Below are positions 24,103 through 33,970 of a DNA stretch of 48,844 bases, in pieces (the stretch's first letter is position 1; every line of letters starts with the position of its first letter). The DNA comes from Phycisphaerae bacterium (GTDB lineage: Bacteria > Planctomycetota > Phycisphaerae > JAAYCJ01): assembly GCA_012729815.1 (NCBI GenBank), contig JAAYCJ010000037.1, forward strand, positions 1 to 48,844, given 5' to 3'. Made by a program: the position numbers and the translations under genes. Under the pieces are notes generated by a model that ran no database searches, had not been told where the DNA came from, and was given only the letters and a program-made list of their open reading frames with translations.

Positions 24103-25179
24103 ATGGTGATGTTGGTGTCCGGCCTCGCGCTCGCGATCGGGTCCGTGGGAGTCTTCCTCTGCGTCGACGGGTCGGCGGGTGGCGCACCCACCACCCGTCC
24201 AGCCGATCGGTTTCTGCACGACTTTGCCAGCAACGACGGGAAACACCCAAACGGTTTGGACGACCGGGCGGACGATACCGCTGCGATGCGCAAAGCTTTG
24301 TCCGCCGGTCCGGGCGTCGTTCGCATCGGTCCGGGCTTTTACCGGTTCGGTGAGGTGACGGTTCCGGAAGGGGTCACGGTGCAGGGATCGGGGCCGGGAA
24401 CCGTGGTACGAGGCGGCGGATTCAAACAGATCTTCCGGCAAGAGAAGGTCGCCCACTGGGCCATTCGCGATCTTGTCCTCGACGGCGAAGCCCCCGGCAA
24501 CTGGAAGGGGCGAAAGGATGAGGGGCGGTCGGGCATTCTGTGCGAAGGGTGCTCGCATTTCGAGATCGTGGGCGTGACGGTTCGCAATGTCAACGGGGCG
24601 GGAATCCAACTGCTCCGGATCGGCGGAGCGGGCGAGGGTTGGGGCAGCGGTTCGAACCTGCATCGGATCACCGCCGTCGGGAACTACGCCGGGGTCCGGT
24701 TCGACTTTCGGGCGGAGTACATCAACGCATCCCAGTTAAGCTGCCAGAACAACGTCGTCGGGTGCATCGTGCATGCCGGAAACGCCAAGATCACCTGCTC
24801 GAATTTCACGAGCAACCTCGACGGACTCGTCATTGAGGACAAGGAGAACGGCTCGCACGGGGTGATTGCCGATTGCCTGGTCAACCACAACGACCGCTAC
24901 GCCCTGCTTGGGCGGGGAATTCGGAATGGGATGGTCGTCAGCAACTGCTGTTTCTTCTGCGGGACAATCCGCTTGGAGGATTGCGTCGGCGTCGGCATCA
25001 CGTCGGGAATCATCAACGCAGCCATGGAGATCACAGGAACCGGCACCAACCGCATCGCGGGAAACTACATCATCCCAGCCGAACTCGGCTTCGAATTCTC
25101 TCCCGCCACCCTCGTGCGGGACAACTTCACCGACCAAGGGCCGTGGGATCGGAACACGATGACCGAACGGGGAGACTGA
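24103..25179 (+). CDS. Secreted right-handed parallel beta-helix protein (pectate-lyase-like)
   Basis: 358 residues. The first 26-27 residues look like a signal peptide (VMLVSGLALAIGSVGVFLCVDGSAGGA). DFASNDGKHPNGLDDRADDTAAMRKALS is the standard start of pectate-lyase-3-type folds, followed by repeated beta-helix turns (GVVRIGPGFYRFGEVTVPEGVTVQGSG, HFEIVGVTVRNVNGAGIQLLRIGGAG, SNLHRITAVGNYAGVRF and so on). These proteins bind or cleave uronate glycans, but no catalytic residues can be assigned here. GGAGAG precedes the ATG. The gene faces the convergent TPR gene across a 42-bp gap, so the 3' ends are very close. Confidence 0.83.
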   Translation: MVMLVSGLALAIGSVGVFLCVDGSAGGAPTTRPADRFLHDFASNDGKHPNGLDDRADDTAAMRKALSAGPGVVRIGPGFYRFGEVTVPEGVTVQGSGPGTVVRGGGFKQIFRQEKVAHWAIRDLVLDGEAPGNWKGRKDEGRSGILCEGCSHFEIVGVTVRNVNGAGIQLLRIGGAGEGWGSGSNLHRITAVGNYAGVRFDFRAEYINASQLSCQNNVVGCIVHAGNAKITCSNFTSNLDGLVIEDKENGSHGVIADCLVNHNDRYALLGRGIRNGMVVSNCCFFCGTIRLEDCVGVGITSGIINAAMEITGTGTNRIAGNYIIPAELGFEFSPATLVRDNFTDQGPWDRNTMTERGD

Positions 25180-25221
25180 CGCAATCCGTCGGTGGCACGG
25201 GTCGCGACTCGCTTTACAGGC

Positions 25222-28200
25222 TCACTGGGCGGTCTGCGTGGTCGGGGCTGAGGTGGTGGTTGGGGCTGTGGCCGGTATCGTCGCGGGGAGAGTCGTGGTG
25301 ATCGGCGGGCGGGTGTACTCGAGCTTTTCGCGGACCCGCTCGATGAACTGCGGCTCCAGGTCGATCTCGTCGTAGTCGGCGGCGGTTTCGAGGGCCTGCC
25401 GCCAGAAGTGGAGGGCCTCCTCGGTTTTGCCTCTTGCGGCCAGGATGTCGGCCAGATGCTCGACGATCACCGGGTCCGCGTCGAGATGCCGCAGCGAGTC
25501 GGCGCCGCCGATGTAGCCCAGCAGCACGGTCATCGGCTGCTTCATTTTGGCCAGCGCCATCCGCGCCGCCTGCTCGGCCTGTTCCAGATCGCCCTTTCGG
25601 TACAGCGCCCAAGCCAAACTATCGAGATACGCGTAGCTGCCCGGCTCGCCCGCCAGGGCCTGGCGGATCAACTCCTCGCCACGGTCCAGGTCGCGGCCGG
25701 CGTCCACCAGCGTATAGCCCAGCGAGTTGTTCGCCCACGGCGTATCGGGCTCAGCCGCGATGATTCCTTCCAGCAGTTCGATCGCCTTATCCGTCTCGCG
25801 CGAGGCGAAGTAGACCCGCACCAACATCTGCTGCCACTCCCGCTGGGCCTCGGTCGCCTTGAGCTGATCCAGCACGAACCGCTCGGCCCGGTCGAACTGC
25901 CCAGCCAGCAGCAACACCCGCACCAGGCGGAACTGGAAATCCATCCGGTGCGGCGACTCCTCGGGATACTCCGAAAGGTGCTCGAGGATGAAAAGCTCAG
26001 CCTCCTCGAAACGCTCGGCCTCCTGCAGCACGTAGACCAGGCTCAGAGCCCGGGCGAAACGCTCCAGCCCGCCCGACGAATTCCATCGCGCCCGCGCCAA
26101 GTTCGCCGCCTTCTCAAACTCTTCCGCCGTGACGTACACCGGGAGCTTGAGCCCGGTGATCAGTTCGCGTTCCTGCGGGTCGGTGCTCTGGTCGAGCCAT
26201 CCGTCGATGCGGGCCAGCGCCTCCGCCAACCTGCCGCTGCGAACCAGCGCGGCGATCAGCCCGGTCCGCCACTGCCGCTGATTGCCCGGATCGTCGGCCA
26301 AGAGGGCCTCGAACTGCTCGATCGCCTCCGGATAGCGATTCTCGGTCAGGTACGCCGCCGCCAGCAGCCGGCGCAGCGCCTGCCGCGTGCCGGCCTCCGA
26401 TCCGTCCATCCAGCCGCGGATCAGGGCCGCCGCCCCGTCCAAATCGTTCTGCCCGAGCTTGGCCGTGACGATCTGCTCCTGGACGCCCAGCCGCTGCTGG
26501 TCGTCCTCTTCCTGCGCCAATTGCTCCATCAGGATCGCGATCGCCCGATCGAAATCCAGCGTCTCCAGGTATATCCCGGCCAACGCGGTGCGGAACGCCG
26601 TCCGGCTCGGCCAGTCGCTCAGCAGTTGCATCCACGTCCGCTCCGACTCGGCGTACTCCATCAGCCGCCGCTGGGCCAGCGCCTTGGTCCAGAGAATCCG
26701 CTGATAGTCCCGCGGCATCAGCGCCGTCGACGGGCCCGTCAGCTCGTCCGCGATCCGGATCGCCTCGCGGTAGTCGCCGTTCTGGTACGTCAGGTCCGCC
26801 AGCTCGATCCGGGCCAGGCCCGGACGTCCCGTCTTGCCGATCAACTCGCCCAACGCCGTCCGGTAGGCCTGCGCGTCCTCGTTGCGGCGGTACTCGAGCT
26901 TGGCCCGCAGCAGTTGACAGTACCCGTCGTCGCCGAACCGCTGACGGTACTGGTCGAGGATCTGCTCAGCCGTGTCCAGATCGTTGCTCTGGAGCATGAT
27001 CTGGACCAGCTCAGCCAGCGAATCCCGACCCAGGAACTTGCCCTCCAGCGCGTTCTTGAAGATCGCCACCGCCGGCGTCGCCTGTCCACGCTTGATGTAC
27101 AGCTCCGCCAGCGCCAATGCGATCTGGTCCGAGCGCGGGCTCAACTCCACCGCCTGCTCCAGCGCCTCCTGCGCCTCAGCCATCCGGTCGAGCTCCGCCA
27201 ACGCCACGCCGCGAATGTACAGCAGCCCAGCCGTCGCCTCGTTGGCCTCCAAAGCCCGGTCGATCAACTCCGCCGCCTCGCGCCACCGCCGGTCCAGCAG
27301 CAGCATCTGACCGTGGGCCAGGTAGCCGGGCACAAACCGCGGAGCGAGACTCCACGATCGGCGATACAACTCCGCCGCCTTCAGCCGCCGCCCCTGAACC
27401 TGGGCCACGATCCCCCGCAAATACGTCCGCGCGTATTCACGATCCGGATCGACTTCAAGCCGGTCCACCGCCTCCGCCAGCGGCTCGATCTCCGACGGCG
27501 CCAGCCACTCGGTCAGCGCGCCGGGCCCCGTCCCGCCGTACCCGCCCGCCGCCAGCGCCGCCACCAGCAGTTCGGCGCAGCGGTCAAGCTGGTTCAACTC
27601 GCGATAGCACCGCACCGCCAGGCGCAGCACCGTGCTGTCGCTGGGATCCACCGCGATCAGCTTTTCCAACAATCCCGCCGCCTGCGTCCACATCCCGCCC
27701 TCGATCATCTGCCGGGCCAGGCTGAGCCCCACGTGCAGATTCTCCGGCGTGGCCTGGTAGACCTTCATCAGATGATCGCTCCAGCCGCCGTCCGGATACA
27801 GCTCGCGGTAGAGGCCGACGATGTTCTCGTCGATCACCTGCTCGGTCGCCAGCTCGTCCAGCCGCCGCCGCGCCTCGTCGATCCGGCCCGCCTGCTGCTC
27901 GCAGCGGACCAGCCCGATCTGCGCCCGCGACCGCACCGCCGGAAACCGCAGCGCCTTCTCATAAAACTCCCGCGCCTCATCCGGCTGATCGAGCCGGCAG
28001 AGAAACTCCGCCACCAGCAGGTGCAGGCTCGGACGGTACAGAAGGTGAAGCTGCCGCAGACGCGGATCCTCCGGCGGCGAACTGTCGAAATCCTCCAGAT
28101 AGACCAGCAGCGGCTCGTAGATCTCCACCGCCGCCCGCGGATAGTTCCGGCTCGCCAGCGCCTGGCCCAGCAGGAACCGCGCCATCAGCGCGTTGGTCGA

Positions 28201-28740
28201 ACGCGCCTCACCGCTCGCCTGGGCCCAGACCACCGCCTGGTACAGATGCCGCGCTGCGGGCAGAAACTCGTTGTCCCGAAGCAGCATGCTGCCGATCACG
28301 AAATGACCCAGCACGTCCCGCGGATCGAGCTGCAGCAGAATCTCAGCCTGTTCGCGGGCCAGCGTGTGCTGCCCCTGCTCCAGGTACGTCTCGGTCAACA
28401 GCCGACGCGCGGGAAGGTGGTTGGCGCTGAGCTCCAGCGCCCGGTTCAGGTGCTCGACCGCCTCCTCGAACTCCCGGCCGACCAGCGCCCGGCGGGCCTC
28501 CATGTAGGCCAGCGTCGCCTCGCCGTCCATCGGCCCGGCGCCCGCCGGCTGCGTCGCCGCCGCCGCGACCGGCGAACCCAACAACTCCTCGACCGAGATC
28601 GTCTCCGATCCCGGCCCGTCCGGCGCCGCCGACGGCTGCGTGCTCATCGGCTTCATCTGGCAGCCCGCCGCGGCGACCAGCGTCACGCAGGCCGCCGCCA
28701 GCACCCCGAACCTCGGCAGACGCACCCGGTGGATGGTCAC
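25222..28740 (-). CDS. TPR-repeat lipoprotein
   Basis: 1172 residues. Starts with GTG (28738-28740), overlapping the hisG stop as GTGA. The N-terminus has a lipoprotein signal (LVAAAGC, lipobox Cys about residue 27). Many degenerate TPR units follow, for example [29 protein letters not shown]-type helices near residue 80 and [30 protein letters not shown] near the C-terminus. A Thr/Pro-rich tail ends [12 protein letters not shown]. Probably anchored to a membrane and facing the periplasm, as an assembly scaffold. It is the last gene of the nusA run, but coupling to hisG does not imply a histidine role. Confidence 0.88.
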   Translation of the reverse strand: MTIHRVRLPRFGVLAAACVTLVAAAGCQMKPMSTQPSAAPDGPGSETISVEELLGSPVAAAATQPAGAGPMDGEATLAYMEARRALVGREFEEAVEHLNRALELSANHLPARRLLTETYLEQGQHTLAREQAEILLQLDPRDVLGHFVIGSMLLRDNEFLPAARHLYQAVVWAQASGEARSTNALMARFLLGQALASRNYPRAAVEIYEPLLVYLEDFDSSPPEDPRLRQLHLLYRPSLHLLVAEFLCRLDQPDEAREFYEKALRFPAVRSRAQIGLVRCEQQAGRIDEARRRLDELATEQVIDENIVGLYRELYPDGGWSDHLMKVYQATPENLHVGLSLARQMIEGGMWTQAAGLLEKLIAVDPSDSTVLRLAVRCYRELNQLDRCAELLVAALAAGGYGGTGPGALTEWLAPSEIEPLAEAVDRLEVDPDREYARTYLRGIVAQVQGRRLKAAELYRRSWSLAPRFVPGYLAHGQMLLLDRRWREAAELIDRALEANEATAGLLYIRGVALAELDRMAEAQEALEQAVELSPRSDQIALALAELYIKRGQATPAVAIFKNALEGKFLGRDSLAELVQIMLQSNDLDTAEQILDQYRQRFGDDGYCQLLRAKLEYRRNEDAQAYRTALGELIGKTGRPGLARIELADLTYQNGDYREAIRIADELTGPSTALMPRDYQRILWTKALAQRRLMEYAESERTWMQLLSDWPSRTAFRTALAGIYLETLDFDRAIAILMEQLAQEEDDQQRLGVQEQIVTAKLGQNDLDGAAALIRGWMDGSEAGTRQALRRLLAAAYLTENRYPEAIEQFEALLADDPGNQRQWRTGLIAALVRSGRLAEALARIDGWLDQSTDPQERELITGLKLPVYVTAEEFEKAANLARARWNSSGGLERFARALSLVYVLQEAERFEEAELFILEHLSEYPEESPHRMDFQFRLVRVLLLAGQFDRAERFVLDQLKATEAQREWQQMLVRVYFASRETDKAIELLEGIIAAEPDTPWANNSLGYTLVDAGRDLDRGEELIRQALAGEPGSYAYLDSLAWALYRKGDLEQAEQAARMALAKMKQPMTVLLGYIGGADSLRHLDADPVIVEHLADILAARGKTEEALHFWRQALETAADYDEIDLEPQFIERVREKLEYTRPPITTTLPATIPATAPTTTSAPTTQTAQ

Positions 28741-29627
28741 GGAATCACCTTGTTCAGCGGATAGGTTATGATGCCGCTCGCCCCCGCCTCCTTCAGCTTC
28801 GGCACCAGGTCTCGCTCCGTTCGTTCCTCAAGAATCACCTCGATCGCCGACCAGCCCTTCTCCGCCAGCGAGCTGATCGTCGGCGACTTCTCCGCCGGCA
28901 GCAGCGCCAGCACCCGCTCCAGCGACTCCTGCGGCACGTTCATCTTCAGCCCCACCTTCTCCGACGCGTCGATCGCGCCCTTGACCAGCAGGGCCACCGC
29001 CTCGATCTTCCTGCGCTTCCACGGATCGTTCCACGCGCTGCGGTTCGCGATCATCCGCGTGGTCGACTGGAGCAGTTCGGCCACGATCCGCAGGTTGTTG
29101 GCCCGCAGGCTCGAACCGGTCTCCGTCACGTCCACGATCCCGTCCAGCAGCCGGGCCTTGACCTCCGTCGCGCCCCACGAAAACTCCACCCGCACGTTCA
29201 CCCCGCGGTCCGCGAAGTACTTGCGCGTCGTGTTCACCAGCTCCGTGGCGATGATCCCGCCGGCCAGATCCTCGACCCGCGTGACCTCCGACTCCAGCGG
29301 CACCGCCAGCACCCACCGCACCGGACGCCGCGTCGCCTTCGAATACTCCAGCTCGCAGACCTCCACCACGTTCGAGCCGTTCTCGCAGATCCAGTCGTAG
29401 CCCGTGATCCCCACGTCCACCACGCCGTCCTCGACATACCGCGACATCTCCTGGGCGCGGAACATGATGCACTCGAGCTCCGGATCGTCCACGCTCGGAA
29501 AGTAGCTCCGCGAGCCGGTCGAAATGTTAAACCCGGCCCGGCGGAACAGGTCGAACGTCGAGTCCTGCAGGCTGCCCTTGGGCAGGCCGATCTTCACCTT
29601 CTTCGATTCATCTACCTTGCCGTCCAT
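28737..29627 (-). CDS. hisG: ATP phosphoribosyltransferase, long form (HisG)
   Basis: 296 residues from the ATG at 29627 ([21 protein letters not shown]); in-frame upstream starts at about 29651 and 29672 are possible. First step of histidine synthesis: ATP plus PRPP gives phosphoribosyl-ATP. The [17 protein letters not shown] start, [14 protein letters not shown], the PRPP-binding strand ([18 protein letters not shown]) and the C-terminal regulatory domain ([39 protein letters not shown]) show the long form with feedback domain, so no HisZ is needed. No other his gene is near. The stop overlaps the start of the TPR gene. A 63-bp gap separates it from the HhH-like gene upstream. Confidence 0.93.
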   Translation of the reverse strand: MDGKVDESKKVKIGLPKGSLQDSTFDLFRRAGFNISTGSRSYFPSVDDPELECIMFRAQEMSRYVEDGVVDVGITGYDWICENGSNVVEVCELEYSKATRRPVRWVLAVPLESEVTRVEDLAGGIIATELVNTTRKYFADRGVNVRVEFSWGATEVKARLLDGIVDVTETGSSLRANNLRIVAELLQSTTRMIANRSAWNDPWKRRKIEAVALLVKGAIDASEKVGLKMNVPQESLERVLALLPAEKSPTISSLAEKGWSAIEVILEERTERDLVPKLKEAGASGIITYPLNKVIP

Positions 29628-29690
29628 CGTCGTTGTCTGACCCTCCAGCATGCGTGTTCGCCTGGCATTCAAACCGCCCTCGTCGCGCCG

Positions 29691-30410
29691 TCACTTGCGG
29701 CTTCGCGGGGCGGTCGTTTTCTTCCTGGCCGTCGCGGCCGTCTTCGCCGTCTTGCTCTTGGCGGCCGTCTTCTTGACCGCTTTGGCCTTCGGTTTGGCCG
29801 GCGGCGCGGCGCTCTCCGACGCCGCCTTCACCAGCAGATAGAACTCGCGGACTTCCGCCGCCTTGAGCTGCCGCTCCACGTAGTGCTGGGCCTCGGCCGC
29901 CGCCACCTCCTCCGGCAGCACCTCCGCCACCTTCAGATAGTCCAGCATCTGCTGATCCACCGGAAACACCGGCACGCCGAAACTCAGCAGCAGCATCGCC
30001 TTGCGGGCGTGGTCCGGGCACTCCGGAATCGTCTCGAACGTCGCCAGCAGGGCCGACTGCTGCTGCTCCCGCAGGCCGCTTAAGTCCATCGTGTCGAACT
30101 TGTTGAACAGCCAGCTCAACGAGCCGACGATCGCCTGCGCCTTCTCCGGCGCACCCTTGACGTTCGGCTCGAGCAGGTCGGCCAGTTCGGCCGCCGGCGT
30201 CACCCGCAGCTCGTTGAAGTCGATCATCTCCTCCAGCAGGCCGTGCAGGGCGCCGCGGGCCCGGCGCGTGTTGGCGTCGGTGGCCAGAATGCTCAGGATC
30301 AACTGCTCCGCCGGGTCCGTCAGACCCTCATCCGGCACAGCGCCCGACTCCCGTCGCAACCGGTTGAACAACGTCCGCATCCGCTTGGCGAATTGACTGG
30401 GGATTCTCAT
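29691..30410 (-). CDS. Endonuclease-III-fold (HhH-GPD-like) protein with lysine-rich tail
   Basis: 239 residues from the ATG at 30410 (MRIPSQFAKRMRTLFNRLRR). The frame is open 183 bases further upstream but that part overlaps rbfA. DPAEQLILSILATDANTRRARGALHGLLEE resembles the endonuclease III opening, and ETIPECPDHARKAMLLLSFGVPVFPVD aligns without gaps to its HhH-to-Asp segment. The Gly-rich hairpin is ECP, the catalytic Lys is His134, Asp152 is kept, and no Cys4 cluster follows. From about residue 200 a Lys/Ala/Thr tail (KKTAAKSKTAKTAATARKK) resembles histone H1. Likely a DNA-binding protein derived from a glycosylase. It sits between rbfA and hisG. Confidence 0.78.
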   Translation of the reverse strand: MRIPSQFAKRMRTLFNRLRRESGAVPDEGLTDPAEQLILSILATDANTRRARGALHGLLEEMIDFNELRVTPAAELADLLEPNVKGAPEKAQAIVGSLSWLFNKFDTMDLSGLREQQQSALLATFETIPECPDHARKAMLLLSFGVPVFPVDQQMLDYLKVAEVLPEEVAAAEAQHYVERQLKAAEVREFYLLVKAASESAAPPAKPKAKAVKKTAAKSKTAKTAATARKKTTAPRSRK

Positions 30411-30424
30411 CGCGCCGTTCCCGT

Positions 30425-30853
30425 TTACCTGGATTCCTGGGGGTTGGCCTCCGGGTCCTCCGGAGGCGGCTGGTCGGGAAACTCCTCCTGCTCCTGACGG
30501 TCCGCAAGCTCGGCCATTGTCTTGTCGATCAACTGAATCGTCTCGAATCCCTTCTTGAGCGACTGGTCCAGGTGAAACCGCGCGGTCGGACACGTCCGCG
30601 TCCGAAGCTTCCGCGCCACCAGCGACTGCAGATGCCCGTGCGCACGGTCCACCGCCTTCATGTAGGCCTTCTGCTGACCCTCAGTTCCCATCACGGATAT
30701 GTAGACATCGGCGTACGACAGATCCGGCGACAGCTCCACCCGCGTCACGCTCGCCAACCGCTCCAACCGAGGGTCCGACAGCTTGTTCTGCAACGCGTCG
30801 CTCACCACGAGCCGGATCTGCGAGGCCAATCGCTTCAGCCCGATGCTCGACAT
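30425..30853 (-). CDS. rbfA: Ribosome-binding factor A
   Basis: 142 residues. LKRLASQIRLVVSDALQNKLSDPRLERLASVTRVELSPDLSYADVYISVMGTEGQQKAYMKAVDRAHGHLQSLVARKLRTRTCPTARFHLD covers the whole RbfA domain (KH-like fold); a Pro/Glu-rich tail follows. RbfA helps maturation of the 16S rRNA 5' end in the small subunit. It sits 8 bp downstream of DUF503 and after infB, the usual order nusA-infB-rbfA. The HhH-like gene begins 14 bp on. Confidence 0.93.
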   Translation of the reverse strand: MSSIGLKRLASQIRLVVSDALQNKLSDPRLERLASVTRVELSPDLSYADVYISVMGTEGQQKAYMKAVDRAHGHLQSLVARKLRTRTCPTARFHLDQSLKKGFETIQLIDKTMAELADRQEQEEFPDQPPPEDPEANPQESR

Positions 30854-30861
30854 TCGCTCAC

Positions 30862-31152
30862 CTATATCAGATCTATCTGGTAGTCCACCAGCGACGCGCC
30901 GCGAAAGCCGCGCAGCCGCTCCACCACCCGGTCCAGGCTCGACCGCACAAACTCGCCGTCGTTGCCCACCAGGCTCACGCCCAGCACCGCCTTGCGGTGC
31001 CGGTCCAGCGCGTCGATCTCCGCGATCGAGACGTTGAAGTCGTGGGCGATCCGGTCCTTGATCGACTTGACCACCCGACGCTTGTCCTTCAGCGTCATCG
31101 CGTCGTGCACGATCAACTCCACCTGCAATACGCCGACGACCAGGCTCGGCAC
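30862..31152 (-). CDS. ylxP: DUF503 (YlxP-like) protein
   Basis: 96 residues, the normal size for DUF503. VVGVLQVELIVHDAMTLKDKRRVVKSIKDRIAHDFNVSIAEIDALDRHRKAVLGVSLVGND is the recognisable core, with the usual SLKDKR-type loop. Such proteins regularly stand between infB and rbfA and are thought to act in ribosome assembly or rRNA binding; the role here is inferred from that. Spacing is 19 bp from infB and 8 bp to rbfA. Confidence 0.9.
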   Translation of the reverse strand: MPSLVVGVLQVELIVHDAMTLKDKRRVVKSIKDRIAHDFNVSIAEIDALDRHRKAVLGVSLVGNDGEFVRSSLDRVVERLRGFRGASLVDYQIDLI

Positions 31153-31171
31153 GGCCGTCTCCTTGTTCGTC

Positions 31172-33937
31172 CTAGCTCGAACCGGCCGACTGCAGCTTCC
31201 GCGCCACCTCGACCATCTCGTACGCCTCGATCACGTCGCCTTCCTTCAGGTCGTCGAACCCGGCGATCTTCATGCCGCACTCGAGGCCCTGACGCACCTC
31301 GCGAACGTCGTCCTTGAAGCGCTTCAGCGACTCGAGACTCGCGTCCTCCCGCACGATCACGTTCTGGCGAATCACGCGGATCTTCGCCGACCGCTCGATC
31401 TGGCCGTCGTTGACCAGACAGCCCGCGATCGTGCCCACCCGCGACACCTTGAACACTTCCTTGATCGTCGCCCGGCCCTTGACCGTCTGCTGGTACGTCG
31501 GCTCCAGCAGGCCCTCGATCGCCTGCGAGATCTCCTCGATCAGGTGGTAGATCACCGTGTACGTCTTGATCTGAACGTCCAGCTCGTGCGCCTTGCCCCG
31601 CGCCGCGTCGTCGGCCACCACGCCGAAACCGATCACGATCGCCTCCGACGCCTCGGCCAGCAGCACGTCGCCCTCGGTGATCCCGCCGGTGCCCACGTGC
31701 AGGATCCGCACGTGCACCTCGTCGGTGCTCAGCTCCTCCAGCTTGGTCCGCAGCACGTCCACCGAACCCTGGGCGTCCGCCCGCACGATGATGTTGAGCT
31801 GCTTGACCTGGCCCGCCTCGACCTGCTGGAAGATGTTCTCCAGCGTCACCTTCGGACGGGTCATCCACGTGTTCTGCTGATCCTCCTGGCGCTTCTCCTC
31901 GGCGATCCCCTTGGCCGTCTGCAGGTCCGCCACGCCGTAGAAGTGCTCGCCGGCGTCCGGCACCTCGTCCAGGCCCAGAATCTCGACCGGAGTGGCCGGA
32001 CCCGCCGACTGGATCGACTTGCCCAGGTCGTTGAAGATCGCCCGCACCCGGCCGAAGCCGCGGCCCGCCGCGATCACGTCGCCGACCTTCAGCGTCCCTT
32101 CCCGGATCATCACGTCGGCCACCGGGCCGCGGGTCAGGTCCTGACGCGCCTCGATCACCACGCCCGCCGCCGGCCCGTCCGGATCCGCCTTCAGGTCCAG
32201 CAGCTCCGATAGCGTATAGAGGTGCTCGATCAGGGAGTCCATCCCTTCGCCGGTCACCGCGCTGGTCTTGATCACGTCCGTCTCGCCGCCCCATTCCGAC
32301 GGGGCCAACTGGTGCTCGGCGAGCTGCCCGTAGATCCGGTTGAAGTCCGCGTTCGGCAGGTCCACCTTGTTCAGCGCCACCACGATCGGCACCTCGGCCG
32401 CCTTCGCGTGGCTGATCGCCTCGACCGTCTGCGGCATCACCCCGTCATCCGCCGCCACCACCAGCACCACGATGTCCGTCATCTGCGCCCCGCGGGCCCG
32501 CAGCGCCGTAAACGCCTCGTGGCCCGGGGTGTCCAGGAACACCACCGCCCGACCGTCGTGCTCGTAACGGTACGCGCCGATGTGCTGCGTGATCCCGCCC
32601 GCTTCGCCCTGGGCCACCCGCGCGTGACGCAGACGGTCCAGCAGCGACGTTTTGCCGTGGTCCACGTGGCCCAGGAACGTCACGATCGGAGGACGCGGCT
32701 TCACATTCGTCCGCTCCCGCTGCTCGAACTGATAGACCAGCTCCTCGTAGCGGCTCTTCTGACGCACCACCTCGACCTCCAGCTCGAAGGCCAGGGCCAG
32801 CATCTCCGCCTGCTCGCCCGTGATCGCCTGGTTGATCGTCGCCGGAAGGCCCAGCTCCATGAGCTTGGGGAACAGCCGGTTGAACGGAAGACCCGTCGCC
32901 GCGCAGAAATCTTTCAGAATCATCGGATCGGTTACCTGAATCTTGGTCGGTTTCGCTTCCCGCTGACGGCCGCCCACCTTGCGGGTCTCGGTCTTGCGGA
33001 CCATCTGCGGATGATCCGCAGCCGCCGCCAGACGCTGGCTCCGCTCCAGCAGGTCCTTGTCCCGCCACTCGCGAATCTGCTCGACCGCGTCGCCAACCCG
33101 ACCGCGGCGAGGATGGAAACGGCTCTTGGCCTTTTTCTTGGCCGCCTCGTCTTCCGCCGGCGCCTCGCCCGCCCGGCCCGGCCGACGCGGCCCGCGGCCC
33201 GTGCTCGGCAGCGACGTCTCGACCGGACCGCCCGACGACGACGGGGGCCGCGGCGGACCTTGACGTGCCGGACCCGGACGGCGAACCACCTCCGGCTTGT
33301 CCATCCGAACCACCCGCGGGCCCTGCAGCACCGCCGGCGCCGGAACGTGCGCCTGACCGACCGGCTTGACCGGCTCGCGCGGCTTCTCGGGCTCGGCCTC
33401 CGCCACCGGCGCCGCTTCCGCCGGCGCCTCCGCTTCAACCGCCTCAGCCGACGCCTCGATCGGTTCCGCTTCCGCTGCGGGTGCTTCCTCCGCCGGCGCC
33501 GCCTCCGCTTCGACTTCGACCGCCGCCTCCGGATCGGCCGGCGCCTCGGCTTCCGCCGCCTCCGTCGGCGCCGCCTCGACCTCCGCCGCCGGAGCTTCTT
33601 CCGCCGCCGACGCCTCGACCGTCACCGCGTCCGATTCCTCGAACACGTCGGCTTCCGGCTCCTCGCCGGCTTCGGCCGATTCGTCTTCCGGCGATTCCGG
33701 TTTCTTCTTGCGGCGACGGGGCTTTTCCTTCACCTTCTCCAGGTCCACCCGGTCCGCCGTCTCCTGCGTGGTCGCGTGATCGCCTTCGCTGAACCATTCG
33801 CGAATGGTCGCCTCGAGCCCAGCCGACAGGATGGACATGTGATTCTTGATGTCCAGCCCTTCGGCCTGGCACTTGTCCAGGATCGCTTTGCTCTTGACGC
33901 TCAGCTCTTTCGCTAACGTATGTACCCTGATAGCCAA
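31172..33937 (-). CDS. infB: Translation initiation factor IF-2
   Basis: 921 residues from the TTG at 33935-33937, which has GGAGG six bases upstream and gives [22 protein letters not shown], the IF-2 N-terminus. The ATG at 33958 precedes that site and is less likely. An Ala/Glu-rich acidic stretch (about residues 60-200) and a Pro/Arg-rich part lie before the domains. GTPase motifs: [19 protein letters not shown] (G1), [30 protein letters not shown] (G2/G3) and [15 protein letters not shown] (G4). The C-terminal C2 domain ([26 protein letters not shown]-like) binds initiator tRNA. Placed after nusA. Confidence 0.95.
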   Translation of the reverse strand: MAIRVHTLAKELSVKSKAILDKCQAEGLDIKNHMSILSAGLEATIREWFSEGDHATTQETADRVDLEKVKEKPRRRKKKPESPEDESAEAGEEPEADVFEESDAVTVEASAAEEAPAAEVEAAPTEAAEAEAPADPEAAVEVEAEAAPAEEAPAAEAEPIEASAEAVEAEAPAEAAPVAEAEPEKPREPVKPVGQAHVPAPAVLQGPRVVRMDKPEVVRRPGPARQGPPRPPSSSGGPVETSLPSTGRGPRRPGRAGEAPAEDEAAKKKAKSRFHPRRGRVGDAVEQIREWRDKDLLERSQRLAAAADHPQMVRKTETRKVGGRQREAKPTKIQVTDPMILKDFCAATGLPFNRLFPKLMELGLPATINQAITGEQAEMLALAFELEVEVVRQKSRYEELVYQFEQRERTNVKPRPPIVTFLGHVDHGKTSLLDRLRHARVAQGEAGGITQHIGAYRYEHDGRAVVFLDTPGHEAFTALRARGAQMTDIVVLVVAADDGVMPQTVEAISHAKAAEVPIVVALNKVDLPNADFNRIYGQLAEHQLAPSEWGGETDVIKTSAVTGEGMDSLIEHLYTLSELLDLKADPDGPAAGVVIEARQDLTRGPVADVMIREGTLKVGDVIAAGRGFGRVRAIFNDLGKSIQSAGPATPVEILGLDEVPDAGEHFYGVADLQTAKGIAEEKRQEDQQNTWMTRPKVTLENIFQQVEAGQVKQLNIIVRADAQGSVDVLRTKLEELSTDEVHVRILHVGTGGITEGDVLLAEASEAIVIGFGVVADDAARGKAHELDVQIKTYTVIYHLIEEISQAIEGLLEPTYQQTVKGRATIKEVFKVSRVGTIAGCLVNDGQIERSAKIRVIRQNVIVREDASLESLKRFKDDVREVRQGLECGMKIAGFDDLKEGDVIEAYEMVEVARKLQSAGSS

Positions 33938-33970
33938 CAGGCACCTCCACAAGGTCATCCAGACCTTTGA

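Noticed and set aside
21985-24663. Open frame of 892 codons on the minus strand
   Set aside because: It spans the antisense of flotillin, the bactofilin-like gene, the URO-D-like gene and the beta-helix gene and even crosses the terminator at 22752; no domain is visible.
25408-28764. Open frame of 1118 codons on the plus strand
   Set aside because: It lies entirely opposite the TPR gene, has no family-like motif, is very rich in Arg/Gln/Leu/Pro and has no ribosome-binding site. It is a GC-rich shadow of the minus-strand gene.
32222-33916. Open frame of 564 codons on the plus strand
   Set aside because: Antisense of infB, Arg-rich, no recognisable motif.
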